Part shown: piece after piece, positions 1-6,230 of the stretch
Layout of the letters: every line of letters starts with the position of its first letter
Numbering within the stretch: the stretch's first letter is position 1
Assembly: GCA_900547835.1 (NCBI GenBank)
Contig: URIJ01000115.1
Location: forward strand, 1-6,689
DNA: 6,689 nucleotides
Origin: an uncultured Collinsella sp.
GTDB taxonomy: Bacteria > Actinomycetota > Coriobacteriia > Coriobacteriales > Coriobacteriaceae
Reading direction: 5' to 3'
The notes under the pieces: generated by a model
Told to the model about the DNA's origin: nothing
The model's database searches: none
What the model saw: the letters and a program-made list of their open reading frames with translations, nothing else
Position numbers and translations under genes: made by a program

Positions 1-368
1 TTGCCTTCGTTATCGCGTGCGGCCTCGACCAGAATGCCGCCGAGCTTGCGTCCTCGCGCGACCAGGTCGTTGGGCCATTTAAGGCGAATCTCGTTTGCAA
101 GACCCTGCTTTTCGAGTGCTTCAAGCACCGCTAGGCCGCTGACGGCGGCAAGACCAGAGAACTTTGCAGGATTAACGCATGGGCGCAGGACAATCGAAAG
201 CAATAAGTTGCCGACGGTTGAGTCCCACTTGTGCCCGCGCCGGCCGCGTCCTGCTGTTTGAGCCCGGGCGGCAAGTCCTGTGCCGTGCGGCGCTCCCTGT
301 TTTCCTGCTTCGAGCAGGTCATCGTTGGTCGATCCGGTTACGTCGACTATCGTTAATTTGGCATCCAT
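1..368 (-). CDS. birA: Biotin-[acetyl-CoA carboxylase] ligase, N-terminal part (3' end off the window)
   Basis: Cytoplasmic ligase that activates biotin with ATP as biotinyl-AMP and transfers it to the target lysine of AccB. Seen: 122 codons from ATG at 368-366, then cut by the left edge. The protein has STNDDLLE near residues 13-20, the adenylate-binding loop GRGRRGHKW at 40-48 (family pattern GRGRxGRxW), KWPND at 97-101, and KLGGILVE at 108-115 with the expected catalytic Lys108. The start is supported by AGGAGGT (385-379) ten bases upstream. The catalytic core begins at once, so there is no N-terminal helix-turn-helix: this looks like a monofunctional (group I) ligase rather than a biotin-operon repressor. 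It is divergent from a FAS operon that includes accB, its likely substrate. Identity is very secure; only the C-terminal part is unseen. Confidence 0.95.
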   Translation of the reverse strand, partial: MDAKLTIVDVTGSTNDDLLEAGKQGAPHGTGLAARAQTAGRGRRGHKWDSTVGNLLLSIVLRPCVNPAKFSGLAAVSGLAVLEALEKQGLANEIRLKWPNDLVARGRKLGGILVEAARDNEG

Positions 369-378
369 AACGGTTGCT

Positions 379-385
379 ACCTCCT
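379..385 (-). promoter_or_regulatory. Shine-Dalgarno site of birA
   Basis: On the minus strand the sequence reads AGGAGGT, a near-perfect anti-16S complement, with ten bases to the ATG at 368-366. It fixes the birA start and so argues against an upstream extension that could encode a DNA-binding domain. Confidence 0.8.
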
Positions 386-410
386 AAGTTAATAAGGCAA
401 TCGCGTAATG

Positions 411-428
411 GTGTCGAGAGATAGACAC
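411..428. repeat. Short inverted repeat GTGTC-N8-GACAC
   Basis: Perfect 5-bp arms (411-415 and 424-428) flank an 8-bp spacer, between birA and the palindromic repeats. It could be a protein-binding site or chance; the arms are too short to decide. Confidence 0.3.
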
Positions 429-440
429 AATGTGAAGCCT

Positions 441-457
441 TTGTCGCATTTGGACAA
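441..457. repeat. Short inverted repeat TTGTC-N7-GACAA
   Basis: Perfect 5-bp arms (441-445 and 453-457) with a 7-bp spacer lie six bases before the first 16-bp palindrome. The arm GACA/TGTC resembles the arm of the inverted repeat at 411-428. It may be part of an operator array, or coincidence. Confidence 0.3.
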
Positions 458-462
458 TTTAA

Positions 463-480
463 TGTTAACACGTCAACAAC
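463..480. promoter_or_regulatory. Candidate operator, copy 1 (18-bp direct repeat with palindromic core)
   Basis: The sequence TGTTAACACGTCAACAAC is repeated at 511-528 with one mismatch (fourth base T versus A). Bases 463-478 form an imperfect 16-bp palindrome, TGTTnACnnGTnAACA, in which 12 of 16 positions are symmetric. Tandem palindromic copies just ahead of an operon are typical of a dimeric repressor site. The binding protein is unknown; the sequence does not look like the FapR or FabT motifs. Confidence 0.6.
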
Positions 481-510
481 GACTAAAATGCGCTATCCTC
501 TCTTGGTCGA

Positions 511-528
511 TGTAAACACGTCAACAAC
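511..528. promoter_or_regulatory. Candidate operator, copy 2 (18-bp direct repeat)
   Basis: TGTAAACACGTCAACAAC matches copy 1 at 17 of 18 positions. Its start lies 48 bp downstream of copy 1, and it ends four bases before the fabH Shine-Dalgarno site. The dyad is weaker than in copy 1 (10 of 16 positions symmetric over 511-526) because of the single change. Its place beside the ribosome binding site would suit repression, but direct repetition is the main evidence. Confidence 0.55.
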
Positions 529-532
529 TCAA

Positions 533-538
533 AGGAGG
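533..538 (+). promoter_or_regulatory. Shine-Dalgarno site that fixes the fabH start
   Basis: AGGAGG sits six bases before ATG 545. It rules out the in-frame ATG at 488, which would add 19 residues encoded across repeat copy 2, and makes the GTG at 542 (three bases away) unlikely. Confidence 0.85.
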
Positions 539-544
539 TTAGTG

Positions 545-1504
545 ATGGGTTTCACGATACTTGGAACGGGCTCGGCACTTCCCGAGCGCAGCGTTTCCAA
601 TGACGAGCTGTCCGAGTTCCTCGACACTTCGGATGAGTGGATTTTTACCCGCACGGGTATTAAGAGCCGCCATGTGTGCACCACCGAGTCACTCGACGAC
701 CTTGCCGTGGCGGCGAGCGAGCAAGCGCTCCAAGTTTCCGGAATCGACGCGAGCCAGCTGGATCTGATCGTCTGCTCGACGACGACGGGTGACCACCTTG
801 TTCCCGCTGAGGCGTGTGCCGTTGCTGAGCGACTAGGAGCGGCGTGCCCTGCCTTCGATGTCTCGGCGGCCTGTGCCGGCTTCGTGTTTGCGCTCGATGT
901 CGCCGAGGGCTATATCGAGCGCGGTCGTGCCGAGCGCGTGCTTATCGTTGCTGCTGAGCAGATGACGCGCGCGCTCGACTGGACCGACCGTGCCACCTGC
1001 GTGCTTTTTGGCGATGGGGCAGGCGCCGCAGTGATTGAAGCTGGGGGAGACAACCCCCTTGCCGTTGAGCTTTCGACGGCGCCCGACGTCGAGACGTTGC
1101 GCGTTCCCGGTCTGGTCGGTACCTCGCCGTTTAAGGCTTCCGCAGATAGCGCGAGCGTGCTGTCCATGAATGGCCGCCGCGTGTTCAAGTTCGGCGTCAA
1201 CGCCATCTGCGACACGGTCCATAAGCTTGCGATCGATGCGGGCATTTTGGTCGAAGACATCGATCATTTTGTATTCCATCAGGCTAACGAACGAATCCTG
1301 AGCCAGGCGGTCAAGCGCCTGGGCGTGCCGGACGAGCGCGTGGTTCGCACGTTGCGCGAGACCGGCAACATTTCGAGCGCATGCATTCCGCTTGCCCTCG
1401 ACCGGCTGGCAAACGCCGGTGCACTTCACACAGGCGACACCATCGCCTTGGTTGGATTTGGCGCCGGTCTGGATATAGGTGGCTATCTGCTTTGTTGGAA
1501 GTAG
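545..1504 (+). CDS. fabH: Beta-ketoacyl-ACP synthase III (FabH)
   Basis: Initiates FAS II by condensing an acyl-CoA primer with malonyl-ACP. The 319-residue protein has the normal family length. Seen: the thiolase-fold triad Cys110 in SAACAGF, His245 in FHQANERI and Asn275 in GNISS. DTSDEW with Trp32 and Arg36 in the TRTGI segment match CoA-binding positions, and FGDGAGA lies at 155-161. The Asn motif reads GNISSACIPLAL where GNTSAASIPLAL is usual, a mild variation. The start at ATG 545 is chosen from AGGAGG six bases upstream and the family N-terminus (MGFTILGTGSALPE). It is the first gene of the operon, right after the operator-like repeats. It ends in TAG and lies in the same frame as acpP, 51 bp downstream. 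The primer (acetyl or branched-chain) cannot be read from the sequence. Confidence 0.96.
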   Translation: MGFTILGTGSALPERSVSNDELSEFLDTSDEWIFTRTGIKSRHVCTTESLDDLAVAASEQALQVSGIDASQLDLIVCSTTTGDHLVPAEACAVAERLGAACPAFDVSAACAGFVFALDVAEGYIERGRAERVLIVAAEQMTRALDWTDRATCVLFGDGAGAAVIEAGGDNPLAVELSTAPDVETLRVPGLVGTSPFKASADSASVLSMNGRRVFKFGVNAICDTVHKLAIDAGILVEDIDHFVFHQANERILSQAVKRLGVPDERVVRTLRETGNISSACIPLALDRLANAGALHTGDTIALVGFGAGLDIGGYLLCWK

Positions 1505-1555
1505 TCGCACATAGGAAATAAAAACGCCCTAGGGCACAACCAAAGGAGAAATACC

Positions 1556-1792
1556 ATGGCAGATCAGAAGACCTTCGAGCGCGTTTGCGACGTTATCCGC
1601 GAGACCGCCGGCCTTGACGATGTCGAGATGAAGCCCGAGTCCACGCTCGAGGAGATTGGTCTCGACAGCCTGGGCACCGTCGAGATCCTCGTTGCCGTCG
1701 AGGACGAGTTTGGCATCCAGCTCGATACCGAGGAGAACCCCAAGACGGTCGGCGAGTTCGCCGATACGGTCGAGGCGGCATTGGAGAAGTAG
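1556..1792 (+). CDS. acpP: Acyl carrier protein
   Basis: Small acidic carrier that holds the growing acyl chain on a phosphopantetheine arm and shuttles it among the Fab enzymes. The 78 residues are the standard length. The modified serine is Ser38 in GLDSL, followed by an acidic recognition helix (TVEILVAVEDEF). The residue after DSL is Gly40, where Asp is usual (DSLD); this position touches partner enzymes in E. coli, so the change is worth noting. ATG 1556 has AGGAG (1544-1548) seven bases upstream. The 51-bp gap after fabH is AT-rich and could hold an RNA processing site or weak promoter, as ACP is normally needed in excess, but I see no clear element. Only two bases separate its TAG stop from fabK, so coupling is likely. 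Confidence 0.96.
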   Translation: MADQKTFERVCDVIRETAGLDDVEMKPESTLEEIGLDSLGTVEILVAVEDEFGIQLDTEENPKTVGEFADTVEAALEK

Positions 1793-1794
1793 AG

Positions 1795-2739
1795 ATGCTC
1801 AAGACTCCTCTCTGCGATCTGCTCGGCATCGAAAAGCCCGTGTTCCAGGGCGGTATGGCCTGGATTGCCGATGCCTCGCTGGCGTCCGCAGTGTCCGAGG
1901 CGGGTGGCTTAGGCATCATCGCGGCCATGAATGCCGATGCGAACTGGCTGCGCGACCAGATTCACGAGCTGCGCACCAAGACGGACAAGCCCTTTGGCGT
2001 CAACGTCATGCTCATGAGCCCGTTTGTCGACGAGGTGGCACAGGTCGTGATCGATGAGCAGGTGCCCGTTGTGGTGACCGGTGCCGGCAATCCCACCAAG
2101 TACATGAAGGCGTGGAACGAGGCGGGCATCAAGGTCATCCCGGTCGTTGCCTCGGTGGCGCTGGCGCGTCTCGTGGCGCGTCGCGGGGCCACGGCGGTTG
2201 TTGCCGAGGGTACCGAATCGGGCGGCCATATTGGCGAGACCTCGACGATGGCACTGGTGCCGCAGGTCGTCGATGCGGTTGACATTCCCGTCGTGGCCGC
2301 CGGCGGTATTGCCGACGGCCGCGGCGTGGCGGCCGCCTTTATGCTGGGCGCCGAAGGCGTGCAAGTGGGTACGCGCTTTCTGGTCGCAGACGAGTGCACC
2401 GTCTCGGAGCAGTACAAAGAGATGGTCCTGAAGGCCAACGACACTTCGACGCGTGCGACCGGTCGCTCGACGGGACATCCAGTGCGCGCCCTCAAGAGCC
2501 CCTTCACCAACGCCTATGCCAAGAGCGAGGGTTCCGGCGCGAGTGCCGAGGAGCTCGGTGCTATGGGAACCGGTGCGCTGCGTAAGGCCGCCAAGGACGG
2601 CAACTACGAAGAGGGTTCGTTTTTGTGTGGACAGATTGCCGGCATGGTCAACGAGCGCCAGAGCGCACGCGAAATCGTTGACGACCTGGTCGATGGCGCC
2701 GAGCACGTCCTGAAGGGTGCGTGCGCATGGGTGGCGTAG
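1795..2739 (+). CDS. fabK: Enoyl-ACP reductase II, FMN-dependent (FabK)
   Basis: Reduces trans-2-enoyl-ACP to acyl-ACP, the last step of each elongation round. FabK is a TIM-barrel flavoprotein of the nitronate monooxygenase-like family, unrelated to FabI, and is known to be insensitive to triclosan. The 314 residues show PVFQGGMAWIAD at 15-26, PFGVNVMLMSP at 66-76, VVTGAGNP at 93-100, ESGGHIGE at 141-148 with His145 matching the FabK active-site histidine, and the FMN phosphate loop AAGGIADGRG followed by GVQVGTRF. ATG 1795 has GGAG (1783-1786), inside the acpP end, eight bases upstream. Placement between acpP and fabD supports FabK over a general nitronate monooxygenase. No fabI is present in the window. 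The 3' end overlaps fabD by 13 bp. Confidence 0.94.
   Translation: MLKTPLCDLLGIEKPVFQGGMAWIADASLASAVSEAGGLGIIAAMNADANWLRDQIHELRTKTDKPFGVNVMLMSPFVDEVAQVVIDEQVPVVVTGAGNPTKYMKAWNEAGIKVIPVVASVALARLVARRGATAVVAEGTESGGHIGETSTMALVPQVVDAVDIPVVAAGGIADGRGVAAAFMLGAEGVQVGTRFLVADECTVSEQYKEMVLKANDTSTRATGRSTGHPVRALKSPFTNAYAKSEGSGASAEELGAMGTGALRKAAKDGNYEEGSFLCGQIAGMVNERQSAREIVDDLVDGAEHVLKGACAWVA
2713..2717 (+). promoter_or_regulatory. Weak Shine-Dalgarno site used to choose the fabD start
   Basis: AAGGG lies inside the fabK end. It is nine bases from ATG 2727 but only three from the in-frame GTG 2721, so ATG 2727 is preferred. Its weakness suggests that fabD relies on ribosomes finishing fabK. Confidence 0.5.
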
Positions 2740-3653
2740 CGTTTTTGTTTGCCGGCCAGGGTGCCCAGCACCCCGCGATGGGCGTCGACTTGATCGAGAC
2801 ATCGCCGGCGGCTGCCGAGGTGTTCGCCATTGCCGATGAGGTGCGCCCGGGGACGAGCGAGCAGTGCCGGAGCGCCTCCAAGGAGGAGCTCTCGCAGACC
2901 GAGAACACGCAGCCTTGCGTGTTCGTGCACGACCTGGCAGCGGCTGCCGCCCTGCGTGAGCGCGGCGTGGTACCTGCCGCCTGTGCGGGATTCTCGCTGG
3001 GCGAGGTCGCCGCGCTCACCTTTGCGGGGGCGTTCGATACGCGAGCGGGCTTTGAGCTCGTGTGCGAGCGCGCGGCGCTGATGGCCGCGGCTGCCGAGCG
3101 CCATCCGGGCGGCATGCGCGCCGTCATCAAGCTCGATGCGGAGCAAGTCGAGAACCTGGCAAAACAGGCCGGCGAGGACTGCTGGCCGGTCAACTACAAC
3201 AGTCCGCAGCAGACGGTTGTTGCCGGAGCGCCCGAGGCGCTGCAGGAGCTCGACGTCCTAGTAAAAGAGGCTGGCGGCCGCGCCATGAAGGTCGCGGTGT
3301 CGGGTGCATTTCATAGCCCCTATATGGGCGAGGCGGCCTGTGGCCTTGCCGCATATATTGAGGCCGGTCACGCGCCGTCCCCGTTGCTCATTCCTGTTTT
3401 GGCAAATATGACAGCGGCGCCCTATCCGGCGGATCCCCAGACGGCATCGGATGTCTTGGCCAATCAGGTGAGCCATGCCGTACGCTGGGTCGATACGCTG
3501 CATGCTCTGCAGGATCAAGGCATCGACACATTTATTGAGGTCGGCCCCGGCAAAACGCTGTCCGGCCTGGTCAAGCGTACGTTGAGCGACGTTCGTGTGT
3601 ATTCGTGCGAGACGGCCGAGCAAGTCGCAGCTATTGCCGACGAGCTCGCATAG
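2727..3653 (+). CDS. fabD: Malonyl-CoA:ACP transacylase (FabD)
   Basis: Transfers malonyl from CoA to the AcpP arm, supplying extender units to FabH and FabF. The 308 residues (from ATG 2727) match the family length. Seen: the oxyanion loop FAGQGAQ at 8-14 with Gln11, the nucleophile Ser90 in GFSLGE, Arg115 in CERAALM (binds the malonyl carboxylate), His196 in GAFHSP, and the C-terminal EVGPGKTLSGLVKR. The nucleophile elbow has Phe where E. coli has His (GHSLGE); the core GxSxG is intact, so activity is expected. GTG 2721 would add only two residues. It overlaps fabK by 13 bp in another frame and is followed by a 30-bp gap. Its TAG stop is backed by an in-frame TAA five codons later. Confidence 0.95.
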   Translation: MGGVAFLFAGQGAQHPAMGVDLIETSPAAAEVFAIADEVRPGTSEQCRSASKEELSQTENTQPCVFVHDLAAAAALRERGVVPAACAGFSLGEVAALTFAGAFDTRAGFELVCERAALMAAAAERHPGGMRAVIKLDAEQVENLAKQAGEDCWPVNYNSPQQTVVAGAPEALQELDVLVKEAGGRAMKVAVSGAFHSPYMGEAACGLAAYIEAGHAPSPLLIPVLANMTAAPYPADPQTASDVLANQVSHAVRWVDTLHALQDQGIDTFIEVGPGKTLSGLVKRTLSDVRVYSCETAEQVAAIADELA

Positions 3654-3683
3654 TTCACAGGGCTGTAACCCGAAAGGAATGAC

Positions 3684-4457
3684 ATGGGCAACTTGAACAA
3701 TGGCGCGCTCGAGCGCAACGACTCACGTCGCGTGGCACTGGTCACGGGCGGCTCGCGGGGTATCGGCCGCGCCTGCGCTATCGGTCTGGCGGAGGATGGC
3801 TACGATATCGCCGTCGTCTATGCCGGCAGCGTCGATGCGGCGCGCGAGACGTGCGAAGCCTGCGAGGCCGCTGGTGCCACAGCTCGCGCATATCAATGCG
3901 ACGTGGCCGATCCCGCTGCCGTCAACGCGTGCGTGGAAGCGGTCCTCAACGACTTTGGCTCCATTTGGGCGCTCGTCAACAACGCTGGCATCACCCGCGA
4001 TGGCCTGCTCATGCGCATGGGCGACGATGCCTTCGACCGCGTGCTCGATGTCAATCTCAAGGGTACGTTCAATACGACGCGCGCGCTCACCAAGACCTTT
4101 ATGCGCCAGCGTGGCGGTTGCGTCATCAACGTGAGCTCGGTTGTGGGCCTGATGGGCAATGCCGGGCAAGCCAACTACGCTGCCTCCAAGGCGGGCGTGA
4201 TCGGTCTGACCAAGGCGGTGGCGCGTGAGCTTGCGCCCCGCGGCGTACGAGTGAACGCGGTCGCCCCCGGGTTTGTCGAGACCGATATGACGGCAAAGCT
4301 TTCGGAGAAGGTTCGCGTGGCAACCGAGGAGCAGATTCCCCTGAAGCGCATGGCGCGCCCCGAGGAAGTGGCAGGCGTGGTGCGCTTTTTGGCGAGCGAT
4401 GCGGCTGCCTACATTACGGGCGAAGTCGTACGCGTCGACGGCGGAATGGCGATGTAG
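3684..4457 (+). CDS. fabG: 3-oxoacyl-ACP reductase (FabG)
   Basis: NADPH-dependent short-chain dehydrogenase/reductase that reduces beta-ketoacyl-ACP to beta-hydroxyacyl-ACP. In 257 residues it has the cofactor loop TGGSRGIG at 21-28, NNAG at 99-102, Asn124, the catalytic Ser152 in NVSSVVG, and Tyr165 and Lys169 in YAASK. The segment GLMGNAGQANYAASKAG is characteristic of FabG, and the C-terminus GEVVRVDGGMAM is typical. The N-terminus carries about 14 extra polar residues before the first beta strand; ATG 3684 is supported by AAAGGA five bases upstream, so I keep it. It ends in TAG, and the frame then stays open through the 39-bp gap into fabF. Confidence 0.96.
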   Translation: MGNLNNGALERNDSRRVALVTGGSRGIGRACAIGLAEDGYDIAVVYAGSVDAARETCEACEAAGATARAYQCDVADPAAVNACVEAVLNDFGSIWALVNNAGITRDGLLMRMGDDAFDRVLDVNLKGTFNTTRALTKTFMRQRGGCVINVSSVVGLMGNAGQANYAASKAGVIGLTKAVARELAPRGVRVNAVAPGFVETDMTAKLSEKVRVATEEQIPLKRMARPEEVAGVVRFLASDAAAYITGEVVRVDGGMAM

Positions 4458-4463
4458 AAACCA

Positions 4464-4480
4464 GGGCCGAAGAACGGCTT
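4464..4480 (+). repeat. Small hairpin between fabG and fabF
   Basis: GCCG (4466-4469) and CGGC (4475-4478) can pair around a 5-base loop, extended by two G-U pairs at the base. It ends four bases before the fabF Shine-Dalgarno site and is not followed by a T run, so it is not a terminator. It could affect mRNA processing or fabF translation, or be chance. Confidence 0.3.
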
Positions 4481-4484
4481 GGAT

Positions 4485-4490
4485 GAGGAG
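4485..4490 (+). promoter_or_regulatory. Shine-Dalgarno site that fixes the fabF start
   Basis: GAGGAG is six bases from ATG 4497, three from ATG 4494, and downstream of the in-frame TTG 4479. The spacing favours ATG 4497, which also gives the canonical FabF N-terminus MEQRVAITGIG. Confidence 0.75.
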
Positions 4491-4496
4491 ACCATG

Positions 4497-5744
4497 ATGG
4501 AACAGAGAGTTGCAATCACCGGTATCGGTGCCGTGTCGCCGCTCGGCAACACCGCGCTTGCCACCTGGGCGGCCATGTGCGCCGGCACGTGCGGCATCGG
4601 CCCGATCACGCACTTCGATACCGATGCGTTTGCCGTCAAGGTGGCAGCCGAGGTCAAGGGCTTTGACGGCAACGAGTACTTTGGCAAGCGTGACGCCAAG
4701 CATCTCGACCCCTGCGTTCAGTTTGCGATGGCGGCTTCGGACGAAGCCATGCACGATGCGGGCTTTGATGTCGAAGGCGCCATCGATCGCGAGCGCCTGG
4801 GCGTCTACGTGGGCTCGGGCGTGGGCGGCATGACGACGCTCGTCGACAACGTCCATACGATTGCCGAACGCGGGCCCCGCCGCGCATCGCCCTATATGAT
4901 CGCGATGATGATCCCCAACATGGCATCGGGCAATATCGCAATCCGCCACAAGGCAAAGGGCCCGACCCTGCCCGTGGTGACCGCGTGCGCAACCTCGGCC
5001 CATGCGGTGGGCGAGGCGTTCCGCGCCATCAAGCACGGCTATGCCGACGCGATCCTCGCGGGCGGCGCCGAGGCCGCAATTATCCCCGATGCCGTTGCGG
5101 GCTTTACGTCCTGCCGCGCATTGACCGCCAACCCCGATCCCGCGACGGCCTGCCGTCCGTTCGATGCAGACCGCGATGGCTTTGTGATGGGCGAGGGCGC
5201 CTGCGTGCTCGTGCTCGAGAGCATGGAACATGCGCAGGCGCGCGGTGCGCACATTTATGCCGAGGTCGTGGGCTACGGCAACACCGATGATGCCTATCAC
5301 ATCACGAGCCCTGATCCCGAGGCTGCCGGCATTGCCCGCGCGATATCGCTGGCGGTGACCGAGGGCGACGTCAGGCCTTCCGAGGGTCTCTACATCAATG
5401 CTCACGGCACATCGACCAAGCTCAACGATTCGTCCGAGACGGCGGGCATTAAGCGTGCGCTCGGCGAGGACGCGGCGCGCGCCGCGCACGTCTCGTCGAC
5501 TAAGTCGATGACCGGCCACATGATCGGTGCCACGGGCGCCATCGAGGTCATGGCCTGCGCCATGGCGCTCGAGCAGGGCGTGGTGCCGCCGACCATTAAC
5601 TACCACACGCCCGATCCCGCCTGCGATCTTGACTACACGCCCAATCGCGCGGTTCGCGCCGACCTTACCTGGGCGCTTTCGACCAACCTGGGCTTTGGCG
5701 GACACAACGCCGCCATCGCGCTGCGTAGATATGCAAGGAGCTAG
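4497..5744 (+). CDS. fabF: Beta-ketoacyl-ACP synthase II (FabF)
   Basis: Elongating condensing enzyme that joins acyl-ACP and malonyl-ACP with loss of CO2. The 415 residues match the family. Seen: nucleophile Cys164 in TACATSAHA, His303 in NAHGTST, Lys336 in SSTKSMTG, His341 in GHMIGATG, and the gating Phe400 in GFGGHN. Val109 in GSGVGG occupies the place where FabF has a bulky residue and FabB a glycine, which favours FabF. No fabB or fabA is seen in the window, so FabF may do all elongation. ATG 4494 would add one residue and TTG 4479 six. The stop TAG is three bases before accB, and the AAGGAG serving accB lies in the fabF end. Confidence 0.96.
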   Translation: MEQRVAITGIGAVSPLGNTALATWAAMCAGTCGIGPITHFDTDAFAVKVAAEVKGFDGNEYFGKRDAKHLDPCVQFAMAASDEAMHDAGFDVEGAIDRERLGVYVGSGVGGMTTLVDNVHTIAERGPRRASPYMIAMMIPNMASGNIAIRHKAKGPTLPVVTACATSAHAVGEAFRAIKHGYADAILAGGAEAAIIPDAVAGFTSCRALTANPDPATACRPFDADRDGFVMGEGACVLVLESMEHAQARGAHIYAEVVGYGNTDDAYHITSPDPEAAGIARAISLAVTEGDVRPSEGLYINAHGTSTKLNDSSETAGIKRALGEDAARAAHVSSTKSMTGHMIGATGAIEVMACAMALEQGVVPPTINYHTPDPACDLDYTPNRAVRADLTWALSTNLGFGGHNAAIALRRYARS

Positions 5745-5747
5745 AGC

Positions 5748-6221
5748 ATGGATTCCAAAAGACTTGCCGAGATAGCCGATGTTATGGAGGACCGCGGCCT
5801 CACGCGCGTACGCGTTGAGGAGCCCGATGGCACCGCGGTCGAACTCGAGCGCGCGAGCGCCGCACAGCCGGTTGCCGTGCCCATGCCCATGCCGAGCGCT
5901 ATGGCCGCTCCAGTTGCAGCTCCCACAGTCGCGCCTGCCGCACCGGAGCCCGCCGCGCAGACACCTGCCGCCGCACAGGAGCCCAAGGGCACCGAGGTGA
6001 CCGCTCCCATGGTCGGCGTTTTCTATGCTGCCCCGGCGCCGGGCGACGAACCGTTTGTGCACGTGGGCTCCAAGGTCAAGGCTGGCGAGACCCTTTGCAT
6101 CATCGAGGCCATGAAGGTTCTCAACGAGGTGACGGCAGAGGCGGATGGCGAGGTGCTCGAGATCTGCGTGGCCGACGGCGACCTCGTGGAGTTCGGCAGC
6201 TGCCTCATGAGGATCGGATAG
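5748..6221 (+). CDS. accB: Biotin carboxyl carrier protein of acetyl-CoA carboxylase (AccB)
   Basis: Carries carboxybiotin between the biotin carboxylase (AccC) and the carboxyltransferase to make malonyl-CoA. In 157 residues there is a short N-terminal helical region (1-36), an Ala/Pro-rich flexible linker (about 37-78), and a biotinyl domain (about 83-157) with the target Lys123 in EAMKVLNEV. The usual form is EAMK followed by (L/M)MNEI, so the +2 Leu and the Val after NE are conservative variants. ATG 5748 has AAGGAG (5735-5740) seven bases upstream. It is only three bases after fabF and in the same frame. The ligase that modifies it is probably the divergent birA. Its TAG stop overlaps the candidate fabZ Shine-Dalgarno site. 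Confidence 0.96.
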   Translation: MDSKRLAEIADVMEDRGLTRVRVEEPDGTAVELERASAAQPVAVPMPMPSAMAAPVAAPTVAPAAPEPAAQTPAAAQEPKGTEVTAPMVGVFYAAPAPGDEPFVHVGSKVKAGETLCIIEAMKVLNEVTAEADGEVLEICVADGDLVEFGSCLMRIG

Positions 6222-6225
6222 GTGA
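6220..6225 (+). promoter_or_regulatory. Candidate Shine-Dalgarno site of fabZ, overlapping the accB stop
   Basis: AGGTGA lies five bases before ATG 6231 and shares two bases with the accB TAG. The alternative start, GTG 6222, would use GAGGA (6209-6213) eight bases upstream, so the choice is not certain. Either way, fabZ starts next to the accB stop and is probably translationally coupled to it. Confidence 0.5.
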
Positions 6226-6230
6226 TATCC

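Larger units (their letters stand above)
369..544. promoter_or_regulatory. Divergent birA / fabH control region
   Basis: The 176-bp gap between two divergent starts is more AT-rich than its flanks and must hold the 5' signals of both genes. It contains two tandem palindromic repeats (463-480, 511-528) and two short inverted repeats (411-428, 441-457). The best -10-like hexamer toward fabH is TAAAAT at 484-489, but no good -35 lies 16-18 bp upstream. If it is used, transcription would start near 496, the first repeat would cover the -35 area and the second would lie in the 5' leader. That fits repression, but it is inference. No FapR-like or FabT-like operator sequence that I recognise is present. 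Confidence 0.7.

Noticed and set aside
1..370. Plus-strand and alternative minus-strand open frames at the left edge (1-261, 179-370, 131-322)
   Set aside because: The minus-strand frame from 368 encodes clear BirA motifs over the whole stretch; the others are shadows of it.
389..417. A birA promoter on the minus strand: TCGACA (417-412), 17-bp spacer, TATTAA (394-389)
   Set aside because: The hexamers and spacing are fair, but transcription would begin at about 382, inside the birA Shine-Dalgarno site, so it is unlikely to be the working promoter.
488..544. A 19-residue N-terminal extension of FabH from ATG 488, or a leader peptide
   Set aside because: The extension is encoded across repeat copy 2 and past the ribosome site, and the family N-terminus begins at ATG 545, six bases after AGGAGG.
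833..1510. A 225-codon minus-strand open frame opposite fabH
   Set aside because: It is antisense to a fully recognisable FabH, with no motif of its own.
1526..1535. GCCCTAGGGC palindrome between fabH and acpP as a terminator
   Set aside because: It has no loop and no following T run, so it cannot form a normal terminator hairpin. It may be a chance palindrome.
1909..2802. A 297-codon minus-strand open frame opposite fabK and the start of fabD
   Set aside because: It lies opposite clearly recognised enzymes and its translation has shadow-frame composition with no family resemblance.
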